Part shown: positions 18,875 to 26,137 of the stretch, in pieces | Layout of the letters: each line of letters begins with the position of its first letter | Position numbering within the stretch: position 1 is the stretch's first letter | NCBI GenBank assembly: GCA_040388605.1 | Contig: JAZKBN010000045.1 | Coordinates: forward strand, 1 to 46,577 | Direction: 5' to 3' | DNA: 46,577 bases | Source: JAZKBN01 sp040388605 | GTDB taxonomy: Bacteria > Bacteroidota > Bacteroidia > Cytophagales > Flexibacteraceae | Position numbers and translations under genes: made by a program | The notes under the pieces: model-generated | The model's input: only the letters and a program-made list of their open reading frames with translations | Database searches by the model: none | What the model was told of the DNA's origin: nothing

Positions 18875-20245
18875 TTATTTTTGGTCCTGCGGCTCCGCTT
18901 CTGCGGTAACCGGGGGAGCCTCCGCTGCAGGTTCGGCTTCAGCTTCGGGGGCAGTTTCCTGACCTTCGGCTGTATCCTTATTCTGTTCGTTAGCTTCCTC
19001 TGTATCCAGTTCCGATTTCAGAATTGCGAACACTTCGTCCACAGTTTCTTCTTCGAGCTCGGTACGGCGAACCAAATCCTGGCGGCTCATGGCCAACACG
19101 CTCTTGGCGGTGTCCAGTCCTATCCTTTTCAGTTCGTCAATTACCCACTGGTCAATTTCATCATCGAATTCTTCCAGCGGAATGTCGTCTTCCTCTTCGT
19201 ATCCCTCGTTTTCGCGGAATACGTCAATTTCCATACCTATCAATCGGCCGGCGAGCTTAATATTCTGGCCGCCTTTGCCAATTGCTAAAGAAACCTGCTC
19301 AGGTTTCAGGTACACCGACACACGCTTTAATTCTTCGTCAATCTTAATGCTGCCTATTTTGGCCGGGCTCAGGGCACGGCTGATAAACAGCTCGGTATTG
19401 GTTGTGTAGTTAATCACATCAATGTTCTCGTTTTCAAGTTCGCGAACAATGGTATGAATACGGCTGCCTTTCATGCCTACACATGCGCCAACGGGGTCTA
19501 TGCGGTCATCGTAGCTTTCAACGGCTACTTTGGCGCGTTCGCCGGGTTCGCGCACAATTTTGCGTATGCCTATCAGGCCGTCGAACACTTCGGGTACTTC
19601 CTGCTCGAACAAACGCTCAAGGAATACCGGCGATGTGCGGCTCAATATAATACGCGGCGTGCCGTTAAGCATTTCAACGCGGTGCACAATGGCACGCACG
19701 GTATCTCCCTTACGGAACCTGTCTTTTGGGATCTGTTCGCTGCGGGGCATTATAAGGTCGTTACCTGTCGGGTCGTTCAGCAGAATTTCACGGCCGGTAA
19801 TCTGGTACACTTCGGCGCTTATGATGTCGCCCACTTTATCTTTATAGGCCGCGAAAAGGTTTTCTTTTTCGAGGTCTTTTACTTTCTGAATCAGGGTTTG
19901 GCGGGCTGTCTGTACTATGCGGCGGCCAAAATCTTCAAGCTTAACGGCTTCGGCCACGGCCTCGCCCACTTCAAAGTCGGGTTCAATTTTCTGAGCATCG
20001 CTCAGGCTGATTTTATCATGGTCCCAGATGTCTTCGCTGTTATCGTCCACAATGGTACGGTTACGCCAGATTTCCAGGTCTCCTTTATCAACGTTAATAA
20101 TTACGTCGAAGTTTTCATCGTTCTCGTAGTGTTTCCTGATAATGGCGCGAAATACTTCTTCAAGTATTCGCATAATGGTCGGCCTGTCAATGTTCTTTTG
20201 GCGGGCAAATTCAGAAAACGATTCTATTAGTGCTTTGCTGTCCAT
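18875..20245 (-). CDS. nusA: Transcription termination/antitermination factor NusA
   Basis: Binds RNA polymerase and nascent RNA, and modulates pausing, termination and rRNA antitermination. The 456-residue protein has the RNAP-binding N-terminal domain (about 1-125), an S1 domain (about 130-200), and paired KH domains (about 205-345, including VGMKGSRIHTIVREL and AIGKGGQNIKLAGRL). A C-terminal helix-hairpin-helix-like segment (VIDELKRIGLDTAKSVLAMS) precedes an acidic Glu/Ala-rich tail. The ATG at 20243-20245 lies 8 bp after the rimP stop, and infB follows, so all three share a transcript. In E. coli this operon is autoregulated by NusA; the same may apply here. Confidence 0.97.
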   Translation of the reverse strand: MDSKALIESFSEFARQKNIDRPTIMRILEEVFRAIIRKHYENDENFDVIINVDKGDLEIWRNRTIVDDNSEDIWDHDKISLSDAQKIEPDFEVGEAVAEAVKLEDFGRRIVQTARQTLIQKVKDLEKENLFAAYKDKVGDIISAEVYQITGREILLNDPTGNDLIMPRSEQIPKDRFRKGDTVRAIVHRVEMLNGTPRIILSRTSPVFLERLFEQEVPEVFDGLIGIRKIVREPGERAKVAVESYDDRIDPVGACVGMKGSRIHTIVRELENENIDVINYTTNTELFISRALSPAKIGSIKIDEELKRVSVYLKPEQVSLAIGKGGQNIKLAGRLIGMEIDVFRENEGYEEEDDIPLEEFDDEIDQWVIDELKRIGLDTAKSVLAMSRQDLVRRTELEEETVDEVFAILKSELDTEEANEQNKDTAEGQETAPEAEAEPAAEAPPVTAEAEPQDQK

Positions 20246-20253
20246 GATACTAG

Positions 20254-20817
20254 TTAGCGAAAGGAGACGATGACATGTGATTTTTTGATTTGAACATACT
20301 CAATAGATATTGGTTCGGTTATTAATTTACCGGTTTTTTTAGGGCCTTTGGCATCAGTGGCGGCTGCTTTGGCAGGCTGCTCCGGGCCTTTGGCTTTTTT
20401 GGGTGCCGGCTTTTCTTCATCCATGGTAATGCCGTTTAACTCGACATCGGTCAGCAGACCTTCATGGGTTACGTCGTCATTGGTAACAACCTTCAGGCGG
20501 CGACCAATGTTCTTGCGGTACTGCCGGGGAGTTTGCAAAGGAAAATCAACGCCCGGGCTGCTGACTTCCAAATTGTAAGCAAAATCAAGACCAAGCTCGG
20601 CTTCGCCGGCTTCCTCCATCCACTTGCTTATTTTACGGCTGAGGGCTATGCAGTCCTCAATGGTAATACCCTTGTCGCCGTCTAACAAAACCGATATTTT
20701 AAGCATGCCGCCTTCGGTTCCTTTAACAATAACATCCACAAGAAAGTGTTCGTCATTGTCAATATTAGCTTCGGCGAAGCTGTAAACGGCGTTTTTTATT
20801 AGTTCAGACTGGGGCAC
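20254..20817 (-). CDS. rimP: Ribosome maturation factor RimP
   Basis: Needed for maturation of the 30S subunit. The 187-residue protein has the N-terminal alpha/beta domain (LDGDKGITIEDCIALSRKI, then YNLEVSSPGVDFPL, the family signature) and the C-terminal SH3-like domain. That domain is interrupted at about residues 133-162 by a Lys/Pro/Ala-rich insertion before the final strand SIEYVQIKKSHVIVSF. The start is GTG (20815-20817); no in-frame ATG would preserve the first helix. It heads the rimP-nusA-infB operon and has a clear promoter and a 120-nt leader with a hairpin. Confidence 0.94.
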   Translation of the reverse strand: MPQSELIKNAVYSFAEANIDNDEHFLVDVIVKGTEGGMLKISVLLDGDKGITIEDCIALSRKISKWMEEAGEAELGLDFAYNLEVSSPGVDFPLQTPRQYRKNIGRRLKVVTNDDVTHEGLLTDVELNGITMDEEKPAPKKAKGPEQPAKAAATDAKGPKKTGKLITEPISIEYVQIKKSHVIVSFR

Positions 20818-20889
20818 AAACAGTAGTTTTAGGCTCCTGAAAGGGCTTTTAAAGGCCTTTTAAGGTGGTTTTCCTGAATTTTAGGCAAC

Positions 20890-20920
20890 AAAAAAGGGGA
20901 CAAACTGCCCCCTCTTTATT
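20890..20920 (-). terminator. Terminator-like hairpin in the rimP leader (possible attenuator)
   Basis: On the minus strand AAAGAGGGG pairs with CCCCTTTTTT across a 9-nt loop, ending in a U-run: the form of an intrinsic terminator. It lies just downstream of the predicted rimP transcription start (about 20939) and upstream of the rimP GTG. It could instead be the terminator of the DUF4435 gene, whose stop is at 21058. Confidence 0.6.
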
Positions 20921-20943
20921 TTTGACGTAAAGATTCAACACCG

Positions 20944-20974
20944 CAAAGGTAGGAAGAAATTCTTTCGCTGCAAA
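20944..20974 (-). promoter_or_regulatory. Promoter of the rimP-nusA-infB operon
   Basis: Minus strand: -33 box TTTG (20971-20974), a 19-bp spacer, and -7 box TACCTTTG (20944-20951). Both match the Bacteroidota housekeeping sigma consensus TTTG/TAnnTTTG perfectly. Start of transcription expected near 20939. Confidence 0.85.
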
Positions 20975-21057
20975 ATTTTTTGAATGGAAAAGGGTTGCGC
21001 AAACTCCGTTCAAACTCTGAAAAAATGCCGTTTTAACAATGCCCTAATAATAGATTG

Positions 21058-22059
21058 TTAAAACAGGCTGTACCAATTGTTTATTTGGTTTTTAACGTAA
21101 ACAGCCATGCCGGAGTTGAAATCAATGTTTCTTGAAACGAAGCGGTCGTGAACCCATGAAAGCAGCATTTTATTTCCTGGCCACTCATTGGGTTCCTTTG
21201 GCAGCATTGCAACAATGTGCTGTTTGAATATCCGGTTTTTTGTTTCTTTTATAATTTGTTCTTTGCGGGCCTTTGTACCGGGCTGCGCATTTATGGCTTC
21301 AATTTCATTATTCAGCCAGGCTATTAGAAATTGGGCAAACAGCGGTACAACAATCTCTTCAAGAATAAAGTGACCGTTAAGGCCGTAGAAGGCCGCTTCC
21401 TCCGCAGAAAGGCCGAACTTGGTTCTGTAGGTTTGCACAAGCTCAGGCATCTTCCCTGATGGAGTGTAATTTTCCAAAAAGGAACTTACCGCTGCTTTAT
21501 ATTCATCAAGATTAGCCGAACCGTTTGTCTCAATAATCCTGAAATCCCTTATGCTAAGCGCTGTCTTTATATCAGCATTAGAACAGCCCGACACTTTTTT
21601 AAGAACGTGGTATGCACTAACGGGGAGTAAACCTTCAAGACAAGCCAATATGGATTTTAGGACTGAATTGAATCGAACTTTATAAGTCAGGAATATTTCG
21701 AATATCAGGCTGTCCTCTTCCCTGATGAATGCGGTGAGGTTATCACGGCTGTAGGCAACAGTGGTTATGGTAAAATTATCGTGCTTGTTGTAATCCCGCC
21801 TAAGATTGTTAAAAACAGTAAAGTCCTGATCTCTGCATCTGAGAGCGTGTTTTGTAGCAGGTATGCTCTTAAGTGCAGAGCTGCCATGCTCTAATCTTGA
21901 GGCAGGGCCAATAGTGAATTTAAAATTCTTATACTTAATATTTTCCCTGAATGCCTGGTTCCAAAAATTTACATCGTTATTGTTTTCTACAAAAACGAGC
22001 ACCTCCTCCTTCTTGACCAGGTCAGACAGGCTGTCTAAATAATCTTCAAAAGCAACCAT
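21058..22059 (-). CDS. DUF4435 / TOPRIM-like protein, candidate AriB-type defence effector
   Basis: A 333-residue protein. Near the N-terminus a hydrophobic strand ends in an acid, VLVFVENNNDVNFW, with Glu25 and Asp29. A second acidic pair lies in RDQDFT (Asp77, Asp79). This E...DxD arrangement is that of a TOPRIM nuclease core, and the order and length fit DUF4435. In PARIS, AriB is a DUF4435/TOPRIM nuclease whose key Glu, as I recall, is at position 26. The rest is helical and not recognised, with no membrane segments. The gene starts 5 bp after the stop of the ATPase gene, so they are surely co-transcribed. Codon use is visibly more AT-rich than in nusA/infB, suggesting acquisition. Other AAA-DUF4435 pairs and OLD-like systems are possible alternatives. 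Family moderately sure; function inferred. Confidence 0.65.
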   Translation of the reverse strand: MVAFEDYLDSLSDLVKKEEVLVFVENNNDVNFWNQAFRENIKYKNFKFTIGPASRLEHGSSALKSIPATKHALRCRDQDFTVFNNLRRDYNKHDNFTITTVAYSRDNLTAFIREEDSLIFEIFLTYKVRFNSVLKSILACLEGLLPVSAYHVLKKVSGCSNADIKTALSIRDFRIIETNGSANLDEYKAAVSSFLENYTPSGKMPELVQTYRTKFGLSAEEAAFYGLNGHFILEEIVVPLFAQFLIAWLNNEIEAINAQPGTKARKEQIIKETKNRIFKQHIVAMLPKEPNEWPGNKMLLSWVHDRFVSRNIDFNSGMAVYVKNQINNWYSLF

Positions 22060-22064
22060 AAATA

Positions 22065-23054
22065 TCAGCTTTTGCCCAGGAGTTCATCCATTGTGGAAAC
22101 AGCATCGGCATAACCGTTTATAATTATACCGGGGGAATGTGTAGCTATTATTAACTGCAAATTCGGATTCAGCTCACGAAGATCTGTAATCAGGTTCTTT
22201 TGCCAGTGGAAGTGTAAGGAGGTTTCAGGTTCATCAAGCAGGAGTATGCTTTGCTTATCTCGCTGAAACAGTACAGTCAGGTAACAGATAAGCAATTGTT
22301 TTTCACCACCCGACAAATCGCTTGTCGAAATTTTGATGTTTCTGTCCTTAATAAAAGACAGGCTGTTTTCATCCTTATCAATCGATTTGCCTGTCTCGCC
22401 GAACGCTGCATTTATTTTTTCTACAAATAAATCATAACTCTCTGCGAGCGTTCTTGATTTGTTCTTTTTGCCATTAGACCGAATTTGTTTTAAAACATCG
22501 AGCTGAAAGTCTAAGTACCCGAACTGTAAGGCTTCAATCTTAATGTTCAATACAGATCTGTTGAGATCTTCGGCCTTATTGGCTCCTGATTCAATAATTG
22601 TTTGTTCAAGAATATTAACATACTCCACATTAACTTCGTTTTTTAAAATATCAGAGCTAAAGTCTTTTGTCCATAAAGATTGCTTGTAAGTAACAAAGAA
22701 ACCGGCAACCTTATCATAATGCTCATGATCTTTCAGTTTATTCAAAGCGTCTTTATAAAGTTCGTTTGTTGTGGCTTCCTTTTCAAAATATTCCTTTGTG
22801 CCAACCAAATCGTGCCTTTTAAAACGGGTTTCCTTTTTGTTGTCGTATTGTATTTCAACGTCCCCCACTCTTTCATGCAGGTTACCACCTAATTCATTTG
22901 TTGTCAATAACTCATAAACCGCCCGTAAAATAGTAGACTTGCCGCTTCCGTTCTCCCCGCTGAGCACATTCACATCCGGCCGCAGCTTCCAATCAAGCTT
23001 TTTATCGCCAAGGAAATTAGGGCTTTTAATCCTCTCAATATATTTCACTTCCAT
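22065..23054 (-). CDS. ABC-type AAA ATPase (AAA_21/AAA_15 class), candidate AriA partner
   Basis: A 329-residue SMC/ABC-like ATPase. Walker A GENGSGKST is at 33-41, the ABC signature SDLSGGEKQ at 245-253, Walker B SILLLDEPE at 269-277, a D-loop TSLH, and the switch histidine in ATHSPG at 306. A helical insertion lies between Walker A and the signature (about 85-215). No membrane domain and no transporter partner are present, so this is not a transporter; it belongs to the RecF/OLD/AriA-like class. It is shorter than AriA of characterised PARIS systems (about 450 residues or more, from memory). Start: ATG at 23052-23054. It is followed at 5 bp by the DUF4435 gene. A terminator separates it from kdsA upstream; no consensus promoter box is seen. 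Confidence 0.8.
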   Translation of the reverse strand: MEVKYIERIKSPNFLGDKKLDWKLRPDVNVLSGENGSGKSTILRAVYELLTTNELGGNLHERVGDVEIQYDNKKETRFKRHDLVGTKEYFEKEATTNELYKDALNKLKDHEHYDKVAGFFVTYKQSLWTKDFSSDILKNEVNVEYVNILEQTIIESGANKAEDLNRSVLNIKIEALQFGYLDFQLDVLKQIRSNGKKNKSRTLAESYDLFVEKINAAFGETGKSIDKDENSLSFIKDRNIKISTSDLSGGEKQLLICYLTVLFQRDKQSILLLDEPETSLHFHWQKNLITDLRELNPNLQLIIATHSPGIIINGYADAVSTMDELLGKS

Positions 23055-23070
23055 ATCGCTGTAAAATTAA

Positions 23071-23100
23071 TCGGCCCGCCTGAATAACCAAGCGGGCCGA
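23071..23100 (-). terminator. Hairpin terminator of kdsA
   Basis: Perfect 9-bp stem TCGGCCCGC/GCGGGCCGA (23071-23079 with 23092-23100), 12-nt loop, 24 bp after the kdsA stop on the minus strand. The T-tail (ATTAATTTTA) is weak. The loop and upper stem resemble the infB terminator. Confidence 0.7.
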
Positions 23101-23124
23101 AATATTTTGGGTAAGGTTAATCGC

Positions 23125-23982
23125 TTAAACCGTTTCCGCTGCCGCCCACTCGTTGCGGTAACAAACTTCCAGGTTATGAATCTCGATAAGGGGTTTCAAA
23201 AACTCTTCGAGATCGTACACGCAAAGCTGGCTTGCGGCATCGCAAAGGGCTTCGGCGGGGTTGGGGTGGGTTTCAATAAACACACCGTCTACGCCAGCGG
23301 CTACGCCTGCGCGGGCCAGGGTGGGCATAAATTCACGGTTTCCGCCGCGCGGGTCGGCGCTGGGAATGCCGTATTTGCGTATGCAGTGCGTGATATCGAA
23401 CACTACCGGGAAACCGGTTTTACGCAGGTGGTAGAATGCGCGGGGGTCCACAATCAGGTCGTTGTAACCGAAGGTGTAGCCGCGTTCAGTAAGTATAACA
23501 TTGGGGTTACCGGCCTCCACGCATTTGGCGGCGGGCTTATCCATATTTTCGGGCGCAAGGAACTGGCCGTGCTTGATGTTTACCACCTTGCCGGTTTTGG
23601 CGGCGGCCACGGTAAGCGTGGTCTGCATGCAGAGGTATGCAGGAATCTGCAATACATCAAGCACTTCGCCGGCGGGGGCGCATTGGGTGGGGTAATGAAT
23701 ATCGCTCAGCACGGGGAAACCGAACTGCTCTTTTATTTTTTGCAGCATTTTAAGGCCTTCTTCAAGACCCGGGCCGTCATAATACTTGGCGCTGCTCCTG
23801 TTATCTTTCTGGAACGAAGATTTATATATGGTTTTAATACCCAGGCGTTCCGATACGGTGGCCAGCTTTTCGGCGGTGCGCATCATAATGCTTTCTTCCT
23901 CTATTACGCAGGGGCCGCTGATAAGGAACAATTCGTCGCCGCCGCAGGGTATATCGCCTACCTGTACAATTCTTTTTTGCAT
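23125..23982 (-). CDS. kdsA: 3-deoxy-8-phosphooctulonate synthase (KDO-8-P synthase)
   Basis: Condenses phosphoenolpyruvate with arabinose 5-phosphate to KDO-8-P for the inner core of lipopolysaccharide, in the cytoplasm. 285 residues, normal for KdsA. Visible: ISGPCVIEEES with Cys25, then YKSSFQKDNRSS, VLSDIHYPTQ, NIKHGQFLAP (metal His), DPRGGNREFMPTLARAG and FIETHPNPAEAL. The Cys in GPC and the metal ligands point to the metal-dependent class, as in Aquifex, rather than the Asn-containing E. coli class. The start is the ATG at 23980-23982; the longer frame to 24048 begins with TTG. No other KDO gene is adjacent. Confidence 0.95.
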   Translation of the reverse strand: MQKRIVQVGDIPCGGDELFLISGPCVIEEESIMMRTAEKLATVSERLGIKTIYKSSFQKDNRSSAKYYDGPGLEEGLKMLQKIKEQFGFPVLSDIHYPTQCAPAGEVLDVLQIPAYLCMQTTLTVAAAKTGKVVNIKHGQFLAPENMDKPAAKCVEAGNPNVILTERGYTFGYNDLIVDPRAFYHLRKTGFPVVFDITHCIRKYGIPSADPRGGNREFMPTLARAGVAAGVDGVFIETHPNPAEALCDAASQLCVYDLEEFLKPLIEIHNLEVCYRNEWAAAETV

Positions 23983-24026
23983 GTTGTTTTTGCGCCGCGG
24001 CAGGTTGAAGCAGCGGCTAATGAATA

Positions 24027-24034
24027 CAAAGTTA
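24027..24034 (-). promoter_or_regulatory. Putative -7 box of kdsA
   Basis: The minus strand reads TAACTTTG, a perfect TAnnTTTG, 44 bp before the kdsA ATG. A TTTG (24051-24054) precedes it at 16 bp, slightly shorter than usual. Confidence 0.45.
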
Positions 24035-24156
24035 ACAATTTCAGCCAACGCAAAGAAAAATGTAATGCCGAAGGCGCAGCTTATGCCGATGAACAGCTTT
24101 TAAAAGAGATGCGGGCATTATTAAGCACCTGCACAAATTGCCTGAAAAGGAACACT

Positions 24157-24753
24157 TTACCAATCGGCAGGGTAGCGGGATTTGGCTATGGCCAAATGCA
24201 TTTTAACAAAGAGGCTTCTGCTGCAGCATGATTTTTCAACAAGGCTGTCGCCTTTTGGGCTCAGGGAATACTCATTTTCACTGTAAGTGCCTTCCCCTAT
24301 ACCATACCAAAAAATTTCATCCTTAAGATTTTTTCCATCGGTTATATAATAATACGCTGCTCGATTTAAGCGGCTGTGCGGATCAAAATCAGCCGATGTT
24401 AATCCTGTTGCAAGCTTTTTATTGGGTACCGACACCTCCAGTTCCCTGCCTTTGGCGAAGAACAGCTTGTAATAGGTATTATCAAAATAATGTACGTTGT
24501 AGTCGGCCGCAGATTCACGTTTTCCGGGGAAAACTTTTGTATTCCCGCTCCATTTTTCAACCAAATGATATACAGCCCCTGTATCCAGGTTCGGGGGAAT
24601 AACCAGGCCGGGCATATCCTTCAAACGGTAAGCAGGTTTATCGGGCACCAATTGACCATACTCATTATTATGCCATGAACTGAGCATTGCACATGATGCT
24701 GTAAGAAGAAACAGGCTTGCGAACAGCAGGATTGGTATTATAAAATGCTTCAT
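24157..24753 (-). CDS. Predicted lipoprotein, unknown function
   Basis: 198 residues beginning MKHFIIPILLFASLFLLTASC, a lipoprotein signal peptide with a lipobox-type LTASC; Cys21 would be lipidated. The mature part has no recognised domain; it is rich in Tyr and charged residues (FDNTYYKLFFAKGRELEV, AAYYYITDGKNLKDEIFWYGIG), suggesting a beta-rich fold. The start is the ATG at 24751-24753; the longer frame to 24828 begins with TTG and would bury the signal peptide. It lies 174 bp upstream of kdsA on the same strand but apparently on its own transcript. Function unknown. Confidence 0.7.
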   Translation of the reverse strand: MKHFIIPILLFASLFLLTASCAMLSSWHNNEYGQLVPDKPAYRLKDMPGLVIPPNLDTGAVYHLVEKWSGNTKVFPGKRESAADYNVHYFDNTYYKLFFAKGRELEVSVPNKKLATGLTSADFDPHSRLNRAAYYYITDGKNLKDEIFWYGIGEGTYSENEYSLSPKGDSLVEKSCCSRSLFVKMHLAIAKSRYPADW

Positions 24754-24940
24754 ATTAGTATCTATAAAACAACGATTAAATTCTTTAATTACTGCCTTGT
24801 GGTCGTATAACAGGGATATTCTTATCAAACCTTTCTTAAGCCGTAAAATTGAAAAATGCAGACGTAAATAAATACTAAATAAATTATTTTATGTTGCGCA
24901 AACAAATGTAATGTTGAGGAGACTGTACCAAATATTTATT

Positions 24941-24948
24941 TATCTTTA
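24941..24948 (+). promoter_or_regulatory. -7-like box overlapping the start region of the 24953 gene
   Basis: TATCTTTA matches TAnnTTTG except in the last base and ends 4 bp before the ATG at 24953, implying a leaderless or near-leaderless message. Confidence 0.4.
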
Positions 24949-24952
24949 CGTT

Positions 24953-25432
24953 ATGAACAAAAATACTGGAAGCATGGCGGTAGCAGACCGAATTATTAAT
25001 ATTATTGATATGTACAAATTACCCGTGTGCGTTTTTGACCAATTGTTCAGTTTAAAACGTGAGATTCGTCTTGGAAACTTTGCGAACTTTGAATCAGTAA
25101 ACATGATTGATTATCAAAATTTTGTTTTAGATGGTATTGAACAAATATTAAACGACATTAATGTTATTATAAAAATCAATTACGACACATGTTCTAGTTT
25201 TGACTTGGAAAAATACAAGCAAAATATAAGTTACAAAAAGATAAAAACATTAATTTTAAACCTAAATACTGCTTCATGTGCTCTGAACCTAGCGAGTGAT
25301 GAAAAGTGGGGCATGTGGAAGCAATGGGAGCGTGATGGAAAATTTTGTGAATTAGCAACAACAAACAACAATTTAGTTTTTTGTACCTTCGACAAGTTTT
25401 TAGAAAAATTTCGTGTTATGTATTATAAATAG
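24953..25432 (+). CDS. Hypothetical protein, AT-rich ORFan
   Basis: 159 residues, Asn/Ile/Lys-rich, no signal peptide or membrane segment; predicted mainly helical (for example YKLPVCVFDQLFSLKREI, YQNFVLDGIEQILNDINVII). I do not recognise a family. The ATG at 24953 is chosen because a -7-like box sits directly before it; a longer frame from 24911 would include that box. Codon use is clearly more AT-rich than neighbours, as in the DUF4435/ATPase pair, which suggests recent acquisition. Its last 33 bp overlap the end of the M23 pseudogene on the other strand, so its insertion may have replaced the original end of that gene. Confidence 0.6.
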   Translation: MNKNTGSMAVADRIINIIDMYKLPVCVFDQLFSLKREIRLGNFANFESVNMIDYQNFVLDGIEQILNDINVIIKINYDTCSSFDLEKYKQNISYKKIKTLILNLNTASCALNLASDEKWGMWKQWERDGKFCELATTNNNLVFCTFDKFLEKFRVMYYK

Positions 25433-25987
25433 TACGGCAACCAACTGCCCCGTAAACGCCTCCCCCGGGTTATCGTACCAAATTCTTCTGAACCCGTGCT
25501 CACCCAAATTACCCTGTGCAAAATCAGGCCAAAGCCGGGCGATTGAAAAATGCAGGTGCGGCGGCTTGCCTTTGGCATTCCCGGTATCGCCCAGCTCCCC
25601 GATTTTTTGACCTTTTACCACTACTTTGCCCCAATGCGTATCAATGGCAGAAAGGTGGGCATAATAATGAATGCGTTAATGACTTGTAAGCAGGGCAATT
25701 ACTTTTCCGCCCTTGCTGAGCTCGCCGGAGAATATGACGAGTCCGCCGGAGCTTGCTTTTATATGGGTGCCAATGGGGTGAAAAATATCTATACCCTTAT
25801 GCCGCACGCTGGTACCCCAGCCGGCGAACCAAAAGGTATCTTTATTCCAATCGGCTTTGGTGGCGCCCTGTACGGGGATTATGGGTTTATAGGGCATTAA
25901 AATATTGGCTGTAAAGCCTATAACAACTACTGCCGTTATAATTCTCAGAAGATACCTGAGCCAAATGTTTTTCCTTAAACCCGGCAT
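25400..25987 (-). pseudogene. M23 (LytM) metallopeptidase with in-frame premature stop
   Basis: M23 enzymes cut peptidoglycan cross-bridges or act in septation. The frame starts at the ATG 25985-25987 with a membrane anchor (LRIITAVVVIGFTANIL), continues through HKGIDIF (first zinc-ligand motif), then hits TAA at 25676-25678, after LLTSH. In exactly the same frame the sequence resumes RIHYYAHLS and later GDTGNAKGKPPHLHFSI, the HxH zinc motif, running to 25400. All catalytic motifs are thus present but separated by one stop codon. In relatives I recall a Trp (KWR-HYYAHL) at that position. A sequencing error is possible. The C-terminal end overlaps the 24953 ORFan by 33 bp and may itself be foreign. 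Confidence 0.8.
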
Positions 25988-26101
25988 GTGCAATTGTTAT
26001 GTATAAAACCTATAATGCGGAGGCTAATAACCTTGGCTAAAAGGCAGCAAACCGATTATGCAAAGGCAATTATAAATATTAAAACATTAAATACGCCCTT
26101 T

Positions 26102-26109
26102 TATCTTTA
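26102..26109 (+). promoter_or_regulatory. -7-like box upstream of the endonuclease-like gene
   Basis: TATCTTTA, in the same TTATCTTTAC word as before the 24953 gene, lies 28 bp before the TTG proposed as start. A second partial match (TACTTTG) follows directly. Confidence 0.35.
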
Positions 26110-26137
26110 CTTTGCTTTACCACCCGGCCCTTTCATT

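Noticed and set aside
23107..24231. 374-codon plus-strand open frame
   Set aside because: Antisense to kdsA and into the lipoprotein; no recognisable protein features.
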